Assembly (NCBI GenBank): GCA_934757855.1 | Contig: CAKVLR010000002.1 | Coordinates: forward strand, 248,001 to 312,000 | Length of the DNA stretch: 64,000 nt | Direction: 5' to 3' | DNA from: an uncultured Clostridia bacterium | GTDB taxonomy: Bacteria; Bacillota; Clostridia; Christensenellales; UBA1242 | Part shown: positions 49,379 to 58,413 of the stretch, one piece after another | Numbering within the stretch: position 1 is the first letter of the stretch | How the letters are laid out: every line of letters begins with the position of its first letter | The notes under the pieces: generated by a model | Seen by the model: the letters and a program-made list of their open reading frames with translations, nothing else | Database searches by the model: none | Told to the model about the DNA's origin: nothing | Position numbers and translations under genes: made by a program

Positions 49379-49545
49379 AACACAAGCATTAACTGTTTAG
49401 TTAGTGTTTTGTTTTTTTCTGGGGATTCTCACCCCATCGGGGTTCGATTCTGTCGAACCAGACCGCAACAAGTTGCTCCCTGGCTTTGGCTAAAAACTTG
49501 CCACTGGCAAGTTTCCTTTACGCGTCGTCCCCTTGGTGGTACCAA
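49362..49545. repeat. 18-base direct repeat of the tRNA-Glu 3' end enclosing a short segment
   Basis: TCCCCTTGGTGGTACCAA occurs at 49362-49379 and 49528-49545. The 148 bases between carry the terminator at 49387-49418, a segment resembling a degenerate T arm (CGGGGTTCGATTC at about 49438-49450) and a perfect hairpin AACTTGCC/GGCAAGTT (49495-49513). This looks like the scar of a former insertion at the tRNA. Confidence 0.6.
49387..49418 (+). terminator. Terminator of tRNA-Glu
   Basis: CATTAACT pairs with AGTTAGTG (one G-U) around GTTT, followed by TTTTGTTTTTTT. Confidence 0.6.
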
Positions 49546-49770
49546 GTGAAATAAAAAAGTCTTGTAAAAGACTTTTTTTATTTCACAACGATATTTGCCT
49601 AACGGCAAATGATATTGCTACGCAATGATATTCGCTTGCGCGAGTGATATTGCAAACTTTGTTTGCAGTGAAGGCAAGTGAAGCAAATATCATATCATTA
49701 TGAGCGTAGCGAATAATATCACTACGAGCGCTGGCGAGTAATATCATTGACCGAATAGGTCAATATCATT
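49546..49770. repeat. GATATT palindrome array, copy 1
   Basis: Begins with a perfect hairpin (GTGAAATAAAAAAGTC with its complement around CTTGTAAAA) and continues with small palindromes separated by TGATATT spacers, which turn into AATATCA in the second half. Nearly identical to the reverse complement of 59884-60107. Placed directly after the duplicated tRNA-Glu 3' end. The gene-free stretch 49771-49903 is AT-rich with nothing else recognisable. Confidence 0.8.
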
Positions 49771-49903
49771 CAAAATTAATTAATTTTTTTAATAATAAAA
49801 AATTTTTTCAATGAATAATTAATTAATCATTACTTCTTCTTTATATCTATATGCGAATAAAATCACTAGATATTTATCAATATATTTCAATTTAAGCAAT
49901 ATT

Positions 49904-51085
49904 TTATCCGCAGTACATAAAGCCAGCAAAGGTGACTTCATTCCAAATATCTTTTAGCAATTTGCCGTTGATATTTGCCTTATCGGTAAACTCTTGGCGC
50001 GTTTTATATTCTTGTTGCATATTTTCCGCACAAAATACTATATAATCATCTTTTAAAAACACTTCGTACATAATATTGTTATGTTTAAAAAGCATTTCGC
50101 TATAATAGAACAACCCGTTTAAAAACTCCTCAAAAGTTGCCTTAAATGGCTTGCCTTGCTTGTACTGCGCGCGAGCGGTTGTGGGTGTCACCAACATTGG
50201 GTAACTGATACCGCAATCTTTTTCCAGCCCTTCTTCATCTTTACTAAATTTCCACCCGCAATTTTTACATTCACCATTGCCGTACTGGTCTTGCATAGCC
50301 ACTCCGCCACAAATTGAACATTTAACTATTTGGTCTTTGACATAAGGGTCATCATACTTAAAAAATTTGAAATCTTTTGGGTTCAACCCTGATACATTTC
50401 TATGGTGTTTTTCCCATTTAAATTGCGCCAAATCTTTCCAGTCCAAATTTTTAGTAAATTCGTAAGTTGTAGGTAAAAATTCCTTGATATTGCCTGTCAT
50501 TTTAGGAAAAGGTTCATCGTAGCACAATACCATACTAGGCTTTATTTTCTCCAACATTTCGTTGTAGCCTAGCATAAATTCTTCTTCGCAATTTTCCCTA
50601 TAATATGCGCAAACCGCTACAATCGCCCCTTGCTCCACGCCGTCAAAACAAAATTCAAACGAATTTTTATCGCCCCAACTAACAGTTGGTATGACTTTTA
50701 GACCTTGACTTTGCCAGTAAGCCCCACACCAACGATTTTTAAATACACTTTCAATTTGCAAGGCTAACGGCATATTCGTAAAAATGCTAAAATCTGGGCT
50801 AAGCAAGCAATAATATTGCGACAACTTTTCCACTTCCGTTTGTGCCTTTTCATAGACTTTTTCAAATTTCCAATCATAAGTGAAAAAATGCACAGTTTTG
50901 TCTAAATTTTCGGTATCATTCAATTTTGTGTTGGTATAACTTAAAAATTGAATTTTATCGACATCAATATCTTGTTTTTTGATAATAGGCATATCATATT
51001 TACCGCTAGACTGCCTATAGTACAAAAACTCATTTCTTACTAAACTTTGCTTTTTGTTTTGTTTGTCAATTTCGTAGTTTTTCAA
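49904..51085 (-). CDS. DUF4417 protein with zinc ribbon
   Basis: 393 residues from a TTG at 51085, with AGGGGTG upstream. The central DUF4417 core (about 60-230: YYCLLSPDFSIFTNMPLALQIESVFKNRW, VIPTVSWGDKNSFEFCFDGVEQ, VLCYDEPFPKM) is shared with the element protein at 28287. Then a CSICGG...CKNCGW zinc ribbon (about 262-285) and a C-terminal domain of about 100 residues. The added zinc ribbon and C-terminal domain are unlike the short element copy. Function unknown. Confidence 0.78.
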   Translation of the reverse strand: MKNYEIDKQNKKQSLVRNEFLYYRQSSGKYDMPIIKKQDIDVDKIQFLSYTNTKLNDTENLDKTVHFFTYDWKFEKVYEKAQTEVEKLSQYYCLLSPDFSIFTNMPLALQIESVFKNRWCGAYWQSQGLKVIPTVSWGDKNSFEFCFDGVEQGAIVAVCAYYRENCEEEFMLGYNEMLEKIKPSMVLCYDEPFPKMTGNIKEFLPTTYEFTKNLDWKDLAQFKWEKHHRNVSGLNPKDFKFFKYDDPYVKDQIVKCSICGGVAMQDQYGNGECKNCGWKFSKDEEGLEKDCGISYPMLVTPTTARAQYKQGKPFKATFEEFLNGLFYYSEMLFKHNNIMYEVFLKDDYIVFCAENMQQEYKTRQEFTDKANINGKLLKDIWNEVTFAGFMYCG

Positions 51086-51252
51086 CTTTTACACCCCTAC
51101 CATTCCCCTCCTTTTTATTAACAATATAAAAAAGTTGGAGAAAATAGTCTTTCTTCAACTTTTATAACTTATTATATACTATATGTCAAGTAATTTGAGA
51201 ATTTTGAAACAGTATTTTTTATCAAATTGTTAACTTTTGTTAACAGTTTTTG

Positions 51253-52500
51253 CTATTCTTGTGATTTTGCAAGTTTGGAGGGCTGTTTATAGGAGTATAG
51301 CGGGTCTGTTTTTTTGATTATACAATTTTCATCAATGGACACTTTTTCCAAATCTTTTTCGCTTGGGCTTGCGTACATTGCATCGAGCATAACCTCCTCC
51401 ATAATGGTACGCAAACCGCGCGCGCCCATACCCAAATCTAGCGCTTTTTGGGCGATTGCAGAGATTGCGCTTTCTTGTAAATCAAGTTCAATTCCATCTA
51501 ATCTAAAAAATGTTTTGTACTGGTCAACTAGGTTATTTTTAGGCTTGGTCAAGATATTTATCATACTCGCCTTGTCTAGGCTACTTAACCCCACCACGAC
51601 TGGCAATCTCCCCACAAATTCTGGTATCAAACCAAATTCTACGAGGTCGTTTGGCTGTACATTTTCGATAAATTTGTAATTGTGATTTTTGTTGATTTTT
51701 TCCTCTTGATTGAAGCCAACTTTTTTCTGCGCTTCACGATTTTGCACAATGCTTTCAAGTTTAACAAAAGCACCACCGCAGATAAACAAAATATTGCTAG
51801 TGTCCATTGAAATGGTGTCTTGATGCGGAGATTTTCGCGAGTTTTGCCCTACTTGCACAATCGTGCCTTCCAAAATTTTTAGCAAAGACTGTTGCACGCC
51901 CTCACCAGACACATCGCGCGTTAAATTACGCGAATCCACTTTTTTTGCGATTTTATCTACCTCATCAATATACACAATGCCCATTTCCGCTTGTGCCGTG
52001 TCGTAATTTGCGTTTGCAAGCAATTTCGCCAACGCGCTTTCCACATCATCGCCCACATAACCAGCCTCCGTAAGTGTCGTTGCATCTACGCACACAAAAG
52101 GCACTTTTAGTATGCGCGCCAAAGTTTTCGCTATCAAAGTTTTCCCTACTCCCGTTGGACCAATCAGCAAAATATTGCTTTTGTCGAGTTCCACCGTTTT
52201 TTGTCTTGTGGAGCGGTGCAAATTGTAATTTAGGCGTTTATAATGATTGTAAACCGCCACCGCCATTGCGCGTTTTGCATTGTCCTGCCCCACAATATAT
52301 TCATCTAGTTGCTGTTTTATTTCCATAGGTGTGGGCAACATAAGGCGCTCAGACCTGCGATTTAATGGGCTTTCGTTTAAAATTTCCCTGCAAATTTCTA
52401 CGCAAGTGTCGCAAATATAGCAATCGGTTGAGGGACTAGATACCAGCCTACGCACATTCGCCTGCGATTTTCCACAAAATGAACAAAATGCTTTTTCCAT
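51253..52500 (-). CDS. clpX: Clp protease ATPase subunit ClpX
   Basis: AAA+ unfoldase feeding proteins into ClpP. N-terminal zinc finger CSFCGKSQ...CYICDTCVEIC, Walker A GPTGVGKT (about 112-119), Walker B VYIDEVDKIA, sensor and pore loops (GYVGDDVES), C-terminal D2 domain GARGLRTIMEEVMLDAMY. 415 residues. It follows clpP with a 15-base gap: an operon clpP-clpX. Confidence 0.97.
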   Translation of the reverse strand: MEKAFCSFCGKSQANVRRLVSSPSTDCYICDTCVEICREILNESPLNRRSERLMLPTPMEIKQQLDEYIVGQDNAKRAMAVAVYNHYKRLNYNLHRSTRQKTVELDKSNILLIGPTGVGKTLIAKTLARILKVPFVCVDATTLTEAGYVGDDVESALAKLLANANYDTAQAEMGIVYIDEVDKIAKKVDSRNLTRDVSGEGVQQSLLKILEGTIVQVGQNSRKSPHQDTISMDTSNILFICGGAFVKLESIVQNREAQKKVGFNQEEKINKNHNYKFIENVQPNDLVEFGLIPEFVGRLPVVVGLSSLDKASMINILTKPKNNLVDQYKTFFRLDGIELDLQESAISAIAQKALDLGMGARGLRTIMEEVMLDAMYASPSEKDLEKVSIDENCIIKKTDPLYSYKQPSKLAKSQE

Positions 52501-52515
52501 AAAAACTCCTAAATT

Positions 52516-53121
52516 TTATTCGGTTTTTTCCAAATTTTGCAAGCGTTCGGGGGTCAAAATTTTATCTACCACGCCGTACTCTATCGCTTCAAACGCGTTC
52601 ATATAATTATCGCGTTCAATGTCTTGCAAAATTTTTTCTTTTGATTTATTGCAAAATTCTGCCAAAAGTGTAGCGTAATTATCTCTATCTTTTACGCCCT
52701 CTTTGTAGTAGATTTCAATTTCAGTGATTTGTCCTTTTACCCCGCCCCACGGCTGGTGAATCATCACCTTACTGTGTGGCAAAATATATCTTTTGCCGAC
52801 TTCGCCACCCGCCAAAAGTAATGAGGCTGCACTCGCACACAGCCCTAGACAAATAGTGCTAATAGGCGATTTTAAATATCTCATTGTGTCCAAAATCGCA
52901 AGCCCGCACTGCGATATGCCCCCTGGGGAGTTGATATATAGACTAATCTCGCGTTTTGTATCTTTGCTCTCCAAATACAGCAACTGCGCAATCACCGTAT
53001 TTGCCATAACATCATCAATTTCGCCCGTAATAAATACAATTCTATCCTCTAAAAGCCTCGAATAAATATCAAACGAACGCTCGCCGTTTGCCGTCTTATC
53101 TATAACTGTTGGAATAAACAT
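52516..53121 (-). CDS. clpP: ATP-dependent Clp protease proteolytic subunit
   Basis: Serine protease of the ClpXP complex. The catalytic triad is Ser97 in GLCASAAS, His122 in MIHQPWGG and the later Asp. NSPGG and HSKVMIHQP are conserved. 201 residues, full length. AGGCAGGTG precedes the ATG. Upstream of it lies tig, but a terminator separates the two. Confidence 0.96.
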   Translation of the reverse strand: MFIPTVIDKTANGERSFDIYSRLLEDRIVFITGEIDDVMANTVIAQLLYLESKDTKREISLYINSPGGISQCGLAILDTMRYLKSPISTICLGLCASAASLLLAGGEVGKRYILPHSKVMIHQPWGGVKGQITEIEIYYKEGVKDRDNYATLLAEFCNKSKEKILQDIERDNYMNAFEAIEYGVVDKILTPERLQNLEKTE

Positions 53122-53221
53122 AATACACCTGCCTTTTTGCTTTTAGTTTTAACATATTTTTAGCAAATTAAAAACTAAATTTAGAGGCATTTTAATCATT
53201 CGACATTTTTCGATAAAATAA

Positions 53222-53245
53222 GAAAAAATAACGCCACTAGCGTTA
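53222..53245 (-). terminator. Terminator of tig
   Basis: On the minus strand TAACGC and GCGTTA pair around TAGTG, followed by TTTTTTC. Confidence 0.7.
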
Positions 53246-53304
53246 CCTAAAAACATATTTGTGTCTTTAAGTTGCGCTAATAGCGTTAAATTTATAATTT
53301 TAGC

Positions 53305-54783
53305 CTATTTTGTTGTCTTTTTAGTTGCAGTAGATTTTGTAGCAGTTTTTGTAGTCGTAGCCTTTGTTGTTGTCTTGCTAGCGGTCTTTGTAGTTGCTTT
53401 TGAGGCTGATTTTGTTGCAGTCTTGGTAGCAGTTTTTGTAGTTTTTGTAGCAGTCTTTTTCACTGTCTTTTTAGGCTCGCCATCGCCATCTTTGCTTGCA
53501 ACAACTGTGTTGTTCTCAGTCAGGAACTTCATAAGTTTGCGCATCAAAATGTCGCTTTCAATGTAGCGAATTTGGCGTTCAACAATGTTTTTCTTGTACT
53601 CAGCAACAGTTTTACCAGATGCGTTAGCCATATCAGCAATTTGCTCATCAATTTCGGCATCAGTTACATCAATATTCTCTGCACGAACGATTGCCTCTAA
53701 TACAGATTTTGTCTTAGCGATACGAATAGCATCTTCACGGCGCTCCTCGCGGAGGTCGGCAACAGTCTTGCCAACATAGTTTGCGTAGTCCTCAATTCGC
53801 ATACCTTGGTAAGCAAGGCGGTGAGTAAGGTCACGCATAAGCATATCTAATTGCTCCTCAATGTATTTTGCAGGCAATTCGATTTCACTATTGTCGATAA
53901 CTTGTGCAATGATAGCATCTTCTTTGATTGTTTCATTTCTGTGGTCGAGTTCGTGACGAATTTGCGCCTCAACATCTTTTTTCCACTCCTCCAAAGTGTC
54001 GATACCAGCGACATGCTTTGCGAGTTCATCATTGATTTCAGGAATGTGTTTTGCGTTTACAGACTTCATATCACATTCAAATACAGCCTTTTTACCAGCA
54101 AGTGCAGGTGCGCCGTAGTTTTCAGGGAATGTAACATTTACTGTAATGTGGTCGCCTGCCTTGTGTCCAATAAGTTGGTCCTCAAAAGTATCAATAAATG
54201 AGTGAGAGCCTAACTCCAACTCGTAGTCAGTAGCCTTGCCCCCTTCAAAAGGAACGCCATCAATACTACCCTCAAAGTCGATAACGGCAATGTCACCATT
54301 CTCAGACACTTTACCCTCTACTGGGTGGCTGTGTGTGTGGTGAGTTTGCGCGTGCTTCAATTCTTCATCAACCATAGCAGGGTCAAATTCGTTTAAGATA
54401 GCACTTACAGTAAGACCTGTATATTTGCCTAATTTTGGCTCAGGCAAAACAAGAGTAATGATTTTACCAGAAATTTTCTTGTCAACAAAGTTTGTCAATT
54501 CCAAATCAGGGTCGCCGTATGGGCGAATTTCTGGGTGTTCACTAAATGCAGTTTGAAAAGCCATATCAGCGACATCTGCAAATGCATCTTCAAAGAAAAC
54601 GCCTTCGCCATAGTTGCGCTCAATTACACGGCGAGGCACTTTACCGTTTCTAAAACCTTGAATGTTGTACTTGCCTTTTGTGCGCTCATAAGCGCGTTCA
54701 GTAGCGGTTTCGTACTCATCAGGTGTTGCTTCAAAAGCAATCTCAATTTTTGTTTTGTCAATGTTTGTTAATGTATACTTCAT
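53305..54783 (-). CDS. tig: Trigger factor (ribosome-associated chaperone)
   Basis: Peptidyl-prolyl isomerase chaperone at the ribosome exit. N-terminal ribosome-binding domain (KYTLTNIDKTKIEIAF, with GFRNGKVPR near 42-50), PPIase domain (NGDIAVIDFEGSIDGVPFEGGKA, about 155-225) and C-terminal helical arms. The ATG at 54783 has GGAGGTTACT upstream; an earlier in-frame ATG adds a hydrophobic leader with no basis. About 492 residues. The last 60 residues are a Lys/Thr/Ala repeat (KTATK, TKTAS), an unusual basic tail. Confidence 0.95.
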   Translation of the reverse strand: MKYTLTNIDKTKIEIAFEATPDEYETATERAYERTKGKYNIQGFRNGKVPRRVIERNYGEGVFFEDAFADVADMAFQTAFSEHPEIRPYGDPDLELTNFVDKKISGKIITLVLPEPKLGKYTGLTVSAILNEFDPAMVDEELKHAQTHHTHSHPVEGKVSENGDIAVIDFEGSIDGVPFEGGKATDYELELGSHSFIDTFEDQLIGHKAGDHITVNVTFPENYGAPALAGKKAVFECDMKSVNAKHIPEINDELAKHVAGIDTLEEWKKDVEAQIRHELDHRNETIKEDAIIAQVIDNSEIELPAKYIEEQLDMLMRDLTHRLAYQGMRIEDYANYVGKTVADLREERREDAIRIAKTKSVLEAIVRAENIDVTDAEIDEQIADMANASGKTVAEYKKNIVERQIRYIESDILMRKLMKFLTENNTVVASKDGDGEPKKTVKKTATKTTKTATKTATKSASKATTKTASKTTTKATTTKTATKSTATKKTTK

Positions 54784-55071
54784 AGTAACCTCCGAAAATA
54801 TGTAAGCAATTATACCATATAATACCCCAAAAAGCAAGCCGTAAACCAACTTTTATTGCGCTAGTATCAAATTAAAATTTAGCGCTACTACTGTTACCAC
54901 CAAAAAATTTTACCCAAAAAACTATAATTGATATTGATAAAAATTTGCTTTTTAAAAAATTAAACAATATTTTAAATATTATATTATTTATTTGATTTTT
55001 CATAAAATATATGATACATTTTAATTGAGAAATTTTAGAGAATTTTTTATATAAAAATAAGGGGAAAATTG

Positions 55072-55767
55072 ATGAAACAAAGCAAGATTGTTTGCATAGG
55101 CGCTATTATTTTGATAATAGGAATAGTTGCGTTTTTAGCGGTCGAACTAGCGGTCGCTATGGCGTGGAAAATGGAGCCGTACAACTATTTTTTCAATAAA
55201 ATTAGCGACCTCGGCGCGCCTGATGTGGGTATGATAAAAAATCGTTTCGTAAATTCCCCGTTGCACACTGTGTTTAATGTCGCTTGTATGGTGTTAGGCG
55301 CTGTGTTTATCTTTGGCTTTTACTGTATGAACAACTACATTAAAGGTCCGCACAAGGCACTCAGTATGATATTTTTGGCAATCGCAGGCATAGGGCTAAC
55401 AATGATAGGCGTGTTCCCCACGAGCGACCACCAAGGCTTCACTCTGCATATCTTGTTTGCGGGCTTTGCGATACTCGGTGGTAGCCTCGCGATGATAACC
55501 TTTGGACTTAGCCAAATGAAAGTACAAATGCGCAAAACTGGGCTTTGCTGTGTGATTTTTGGCGTGCTTAATTTTGTGTGGACCGTGCTTGCAAAATTGA
55601 GCCCAAATGTAGGTGGAATGTTTGAACGCTTTGCGGTTTATACAATCTTTGCGTTTGGTATAGTATTTTCAATCTTTGTACTAATTCTTTATAAAAAAGA
55701 TACTTTGCTTACCAAAAACTCAATACCAAACACACCTACCGATTCCCTAATCTCACCAGCGGAATAA
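55072..55767 (+). CDS. DUF998-family membrane protein
   Basis: 231 residues from the ATG at 55072 with AAGGGG upstream (the preceding TTG is less likely). Six hydrophobic segments: IVCIGAIILIIGIVAFLAVEL, TVFNVACMVLGAVFIFGFYC, ALSMIFLAIAGIGLTMIGVFP, FTLHILFAGFAILGGSLAMITFG, TGLCCVIFGVLNFVWTVLAKL, FAVYTIFAFGIVFSIFVLILY. The KISDLGAPDVG segment after helix 1 and the GVFP segment after helix 3 fit DUF998. Function unknown. Confidence 0.8.
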   Translation: MKQSKIVCIGAIILIIGIVAFLAVELAVAMAWKMEPYNYFFNKISDLGAPDVGMIKNRFVNSPLHTVFNVACMVLGAVFIFGFYCMNNYIKGPHKALSMIFLAIAGIGLTMIGVFPTSDHQGFTLHILFAGFAILGGSLAMITFGLSQMKVQMRKTGLCCVIFGVLNFVWTVLAKLSPNVGGMFERFAVYTIFAFGIVFSIFVLILYKKDTLLTKNSIPNTPTDSLISPAE

Positions 55768-55924
55768 AAAATTATTACTATATGAAGTGGTGTAAATAAA
55801 AATTTTATTATAATTTCAAAATTAAAAAGTAAAAGTAAAAAATTGAAGCAAATGCGCTTCAATTTTTTGAATTATTTAGATATAGATTAAATATTTATTT
55901 AATTATTGAAATTAATATTTTTTG

Positions 55925-56371
55925 CTAAATTTTCTCTAATTTGATACCTGCTTCTTTGAGAAGTTGTAGGCTAAATTTATCTGTATATTCAGCGTGATAA
56001 ACTATGCGCTTTATGCCACTTTTGATTATCCAACGCGCGCAAATTGCGCAAGGTGTGTGCGTAATATAAATAGTTGCGTTGCTCAAATCCCTACCGCCTT
56101 TTACCGCCTCAAAAATTGCGTTTTGCTCGGCGCAAAGTGTATAGCAAATTTCTTGTCTAGTGCCACTCTCGATTTGAAATTGTTTGCGGATACACTCGCC
56201 ACGCTCAGCACAAGTTTTTATTCCCTCAGGGGCAGAATTAAAGCCGATGCTGATTAAAGTTTTACCGCTTGCCACCACCGCGCCGATTTTGCGTTCTTCG
56301 CGGATACAATCGGACCAATTAGACACAAATTCAGCCATTTGCATAAAGCGCTCGTCCCAAATATTTTTCAT
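55925..56371 (-). CDS. comEB: dCMP deaminase (ComEB-like)
   Basis: Zinc-dependent deaminase supplying dUMP. The zinc ligands are in YTLCAEQNAIFEAVKG and TPCAICARWIIKSGIKRIVY; the catalytic Glu is in CAEQ. The first ligand is Cys where many dCMP deaminases have His (HAEQ), a variant also seen in cytidine deaminases. 148 residues. AGGAGAAATT precedes the ATG. With dut it serves thymidylate synthesis. Confidence 0.9.
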   Translation of the reverse strand: MKNIWDERFMQMAEFVSNWSDCIREERKIGAVVASGKTLISIGFNSAPEGIKTCAERGECIRKQFQIESGTRQEICYTLCAEQNAIFEAVKGGRDLSNATIYITHTPCAICARWIIKSGIKRIVYHAEYTDKFSLQLLKEAGIKLEKI

Positions 56372-56379
56372 AATTTCTC

Positions 56380-57624
56380 CTAGTCTAATTCTGCCAAAAT
56401 AAATGCGTTGTATGTGCTGATAGGCAACACAAAATTGCCTTTTGCGCTTGTAATAGTGAGTTCTACGCGGTATTGTCCGTAACTATCTAGGCTTTGCTTG
56501 ATGTCTGTTTGCGAAATGCCGTATTTATATGACATTTCAGTTACCGTACAATCAGTGTTAGCATCGCCCAAAAATTCCACTACTACGCGCAAGTTTTTGC
56601 TTAAATCTGCCTTAATTTGGCAAAGGTTACTGCCATTTACATCAGGGGCAGTGTAGGCATAAACTGTATTATCTTCATCTACTAATTTAATTTGATAATC
56701 AATGCCGTATTCTAGAGTTTTTGCAATAACTGTGATTTCTTTTGTGATTGTAAAGGCGTTGAAATTGCTCAATTCCTCACCTTTTACGGTAATCACATAA
56801 GTGCCAGCATCGAGTTTTGCAAAAATCTTTCCGTTTTCATCAGGAGTAAATGGGGTGAGTGCGTTTGTGCCTTTTTTGTTGTAGTAATAGGTTACTTTTT
56901 CCGCCAAAGTTGCATCTAGTGGAATAGCACTAACTGTGTCGTTTGTTTGTGAAGTTGCCCAACATTTGCCTAAATCGAAATCTTCGCCATAAGTTACGGT
57001 TTCAAAAGGCTTGAAAATTAAACATTTGTTTGTAGCAAAATCAGCATATTCTGCCTTGTTGATATTGTACTCAGCAGTAAGGGTCTTGCTCACATAGTTT
57101 TTACCGCCATCAATAATTGCTCTAATCGTGTATTTACCAGTGTCAATAGGCGCATTTTCGGTGTATTCATTTTGTTCAAATACAGCATATTCGGTCTTTG
57201 TGAGTGTCATTCCCTCTGGAAGTTGCGCGGTATTGATAAGATTTACAGGTTGCGCACTAGCATTATATACTGTGTTTACCACAGCGCTATAATTAGGTGT
57301 AAAATCTTTTTTATTTACGGTTACATTGTATGTATCACTCGCCCCGCCATAAGTAATGGTTACGGTCACCGTACCTGCCTCGTTTAAAGTCGAAACATTA
57401 CGCTCCGCAAAAGACAAAGCAAACACGCGTTTTGACCCGTTTTTGTACTCAACGGTAAACTTACCACCGTTTACGCTAAGGTCATTACCCACAGTATAAG
57501 TTAAAGTGTCTGGCAAAGTCGTAATCTTGATACTTTTGACTTCCATTCCGTCCCCACACCCAGCGAACGCAAATGCGCCGAAAAACACAATACAAAGGCT
57601 AAGAATGTACGCAAATTTTTTCAT
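56380..57624 (-). CDS. Secreted lipoprotein with bacterial Ig-like domains
   Basis: 414 residues. The signal peptide ends in FAFAGC, a lipobox (A-G-C) cut after lipidation by the lspA product. An Ig-like module (about 30-105, SIKITTLPDTLTYTVGNDLSVNGGKFTVEYKNGSKRV) is of the Big_3 type; a further pair of modules follows (YNASAQPVNLINTAQLPEG...YTIRAIIDGGKNY, about 115-195) and a C-terminal domain of unknown fold. Surface adhesion or substrate binding is plausible. GGGGGAAATT before the ATG. The stop lies nine bases before the dCMP deaminase start. Confidence 0.8.
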   Translation of the reverse strand: MKKFAYILSLCIVFFGAFAFAGCGDGMEVKSIKITTLPDTLTYTVGNDLSVNGGKFTVEYKNGSKRVFALSFAERNVSTLNEAGTVTVTITYGGASDTYNVTVNKKDFTPNYSAVVNTVYNASAQPVNLINTAQLPEGMTLTKTEYAVFEQNEYTENAPIDTGKYTIRAIIDGGKNYVSKTLTAEYNINKAEYADFATNKCLIFKPFETVTYGEDFDLGKCWATSQTNDTVSAIPLDATLAEKVTYYYNKKGTNALTPFTPDENGKIFAKLDAGTYVITVKGEELSNFNAFTITKEITVIAKTLEYGIDYQIKLVDEDNTVYAYTAPDVNGSNLCQIKADLSKNLRVVVEFLGDANTDCTVTEMSYKYGISQTDIKQSLDSYGQYRVELTITSAKGNFVLPISTYNAFILAELD

Positions 57625-58056
57625 AATTTCCCCCTGTTTTTGTTAGTATGCGAAACTTTTTAGAAAATATAAATTAAATGCCAAAAAATTCGCAAAACTA
57701 TATTTATAACTCTAATTATATCTAAACTTGTCGAAATTTACAAACGATTTTGACTACAAAAAACAAAATTTTACATTTTTTTTGCAATAATACTCGTAAA
57801 TATTTGTATTTTAATAAAAAACACGCCCAAACACAAAAAACATTCCGTATTTATAAATGAAATTTAATTACAACTTGAAAGACTGATTGTGTTCGACAAA
57901 ATTTGATATTTTGAAATTTTTTTATTATTTTTTCAAAAATTACTCATATTTATTCGACATTTTCATAAAATAGTATTATAATACACTTAATATGTAAGCA
58001 TTACATATATGGTGTGAGTCAATTTGCACTAGCATAAATTTAAAAAGGAGCAAATT
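57625..58056. other. Gene-free stretch between divergent genes
   Basis: AT-rich with no gene. It contains the promoter of the small membrane protein (57954-57982) and otherwise only short oligo-A/T runs; no hairpin with a T-run was found. Confidence 0.45.
57954..57982 (+). promoter_or_regulatory. Promoter of the 79-residue membrane protein
   Basis: TCGACA (57954-57959), 17-base spacer, TATAAT (57977-57982). Confidence 0.6.
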
Positions 58057-58296
58057 ATGGCAAAAAATGGTTTTGTATCCGCTATGGATAATCTTCCTTG
58101 GATTTTGAAAATTATACTTTGCTTGCCTGTTCTTGACATTGTTTGGGGTGTGTACCGTATCGTTAAGGGTGTTTCTACAAACAAAGTTTTGACTTGGGTA
58201 TTTGGTATTCTTTGGATTATCCCTGGTTGTGCAATTTGCTGGATTGTGGACTTAGTTTGTACTATTATATTTAGAAAGCCACGCGTTTTTGCATAA
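58057..58296 (+). CDS. Small membrane protein, 79 residues
   Basis: Two hydrophobic segments: WILKIILCLPVLDIVWGVYRIV and VLTWVFGILWIIPGCAICWIVDLVCTIIF, with a basic end RKPRVFA. AAAAGGAG lies before the ATG. It resembles the small YqaE-like or 'putative membrane' proteins common in Clostridia but no exact family is recognised. It has its own promoter and terminator, so it is probably well expressed. Confidence 0.72.
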   Translation: MAKNGFVSAMDNLPWILKIILCLPVLDIVWGVYRIVKGVSTNKVLTWVFGILWIIPGCAICWIVDLVCTIIFRKPRVFA

Positions 58297-58303
58297 CACA
58301 AAT

Positions 58304-58338
58304 AAAAAGGCTATTGATAATTTCAATAGTCTTTTTTT
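58304..58338 (+). terminator. Terminator of the 79-residue membrane protein gene
   Basis: AAAAAGgCTATTGA pairs with TTCAATAGtCTTTTTT around TAAT. Confidence 0.65.
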
Positions 58339-58413
58339 TATTTAAAATTGATTGCAAACTCTATATTTTAAAGTATTTTTTGCTATTTATTTTATATTTT
58401 ATTTATTGAAAAA

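Noticed and set aside
49546..49770. Possible CRISPR array
   Set aside because: The short GATATT elements are not a constant 25-40-base repeat, spacers are palindromic and not unique, and no cas gene is near.
53261..53566. Plus-strand valine-rich frame opposite the tig tail
   Set aside because: It is the antisense of the Lys/Thr/Ala repeat of trigger factor and has no ribosome site.
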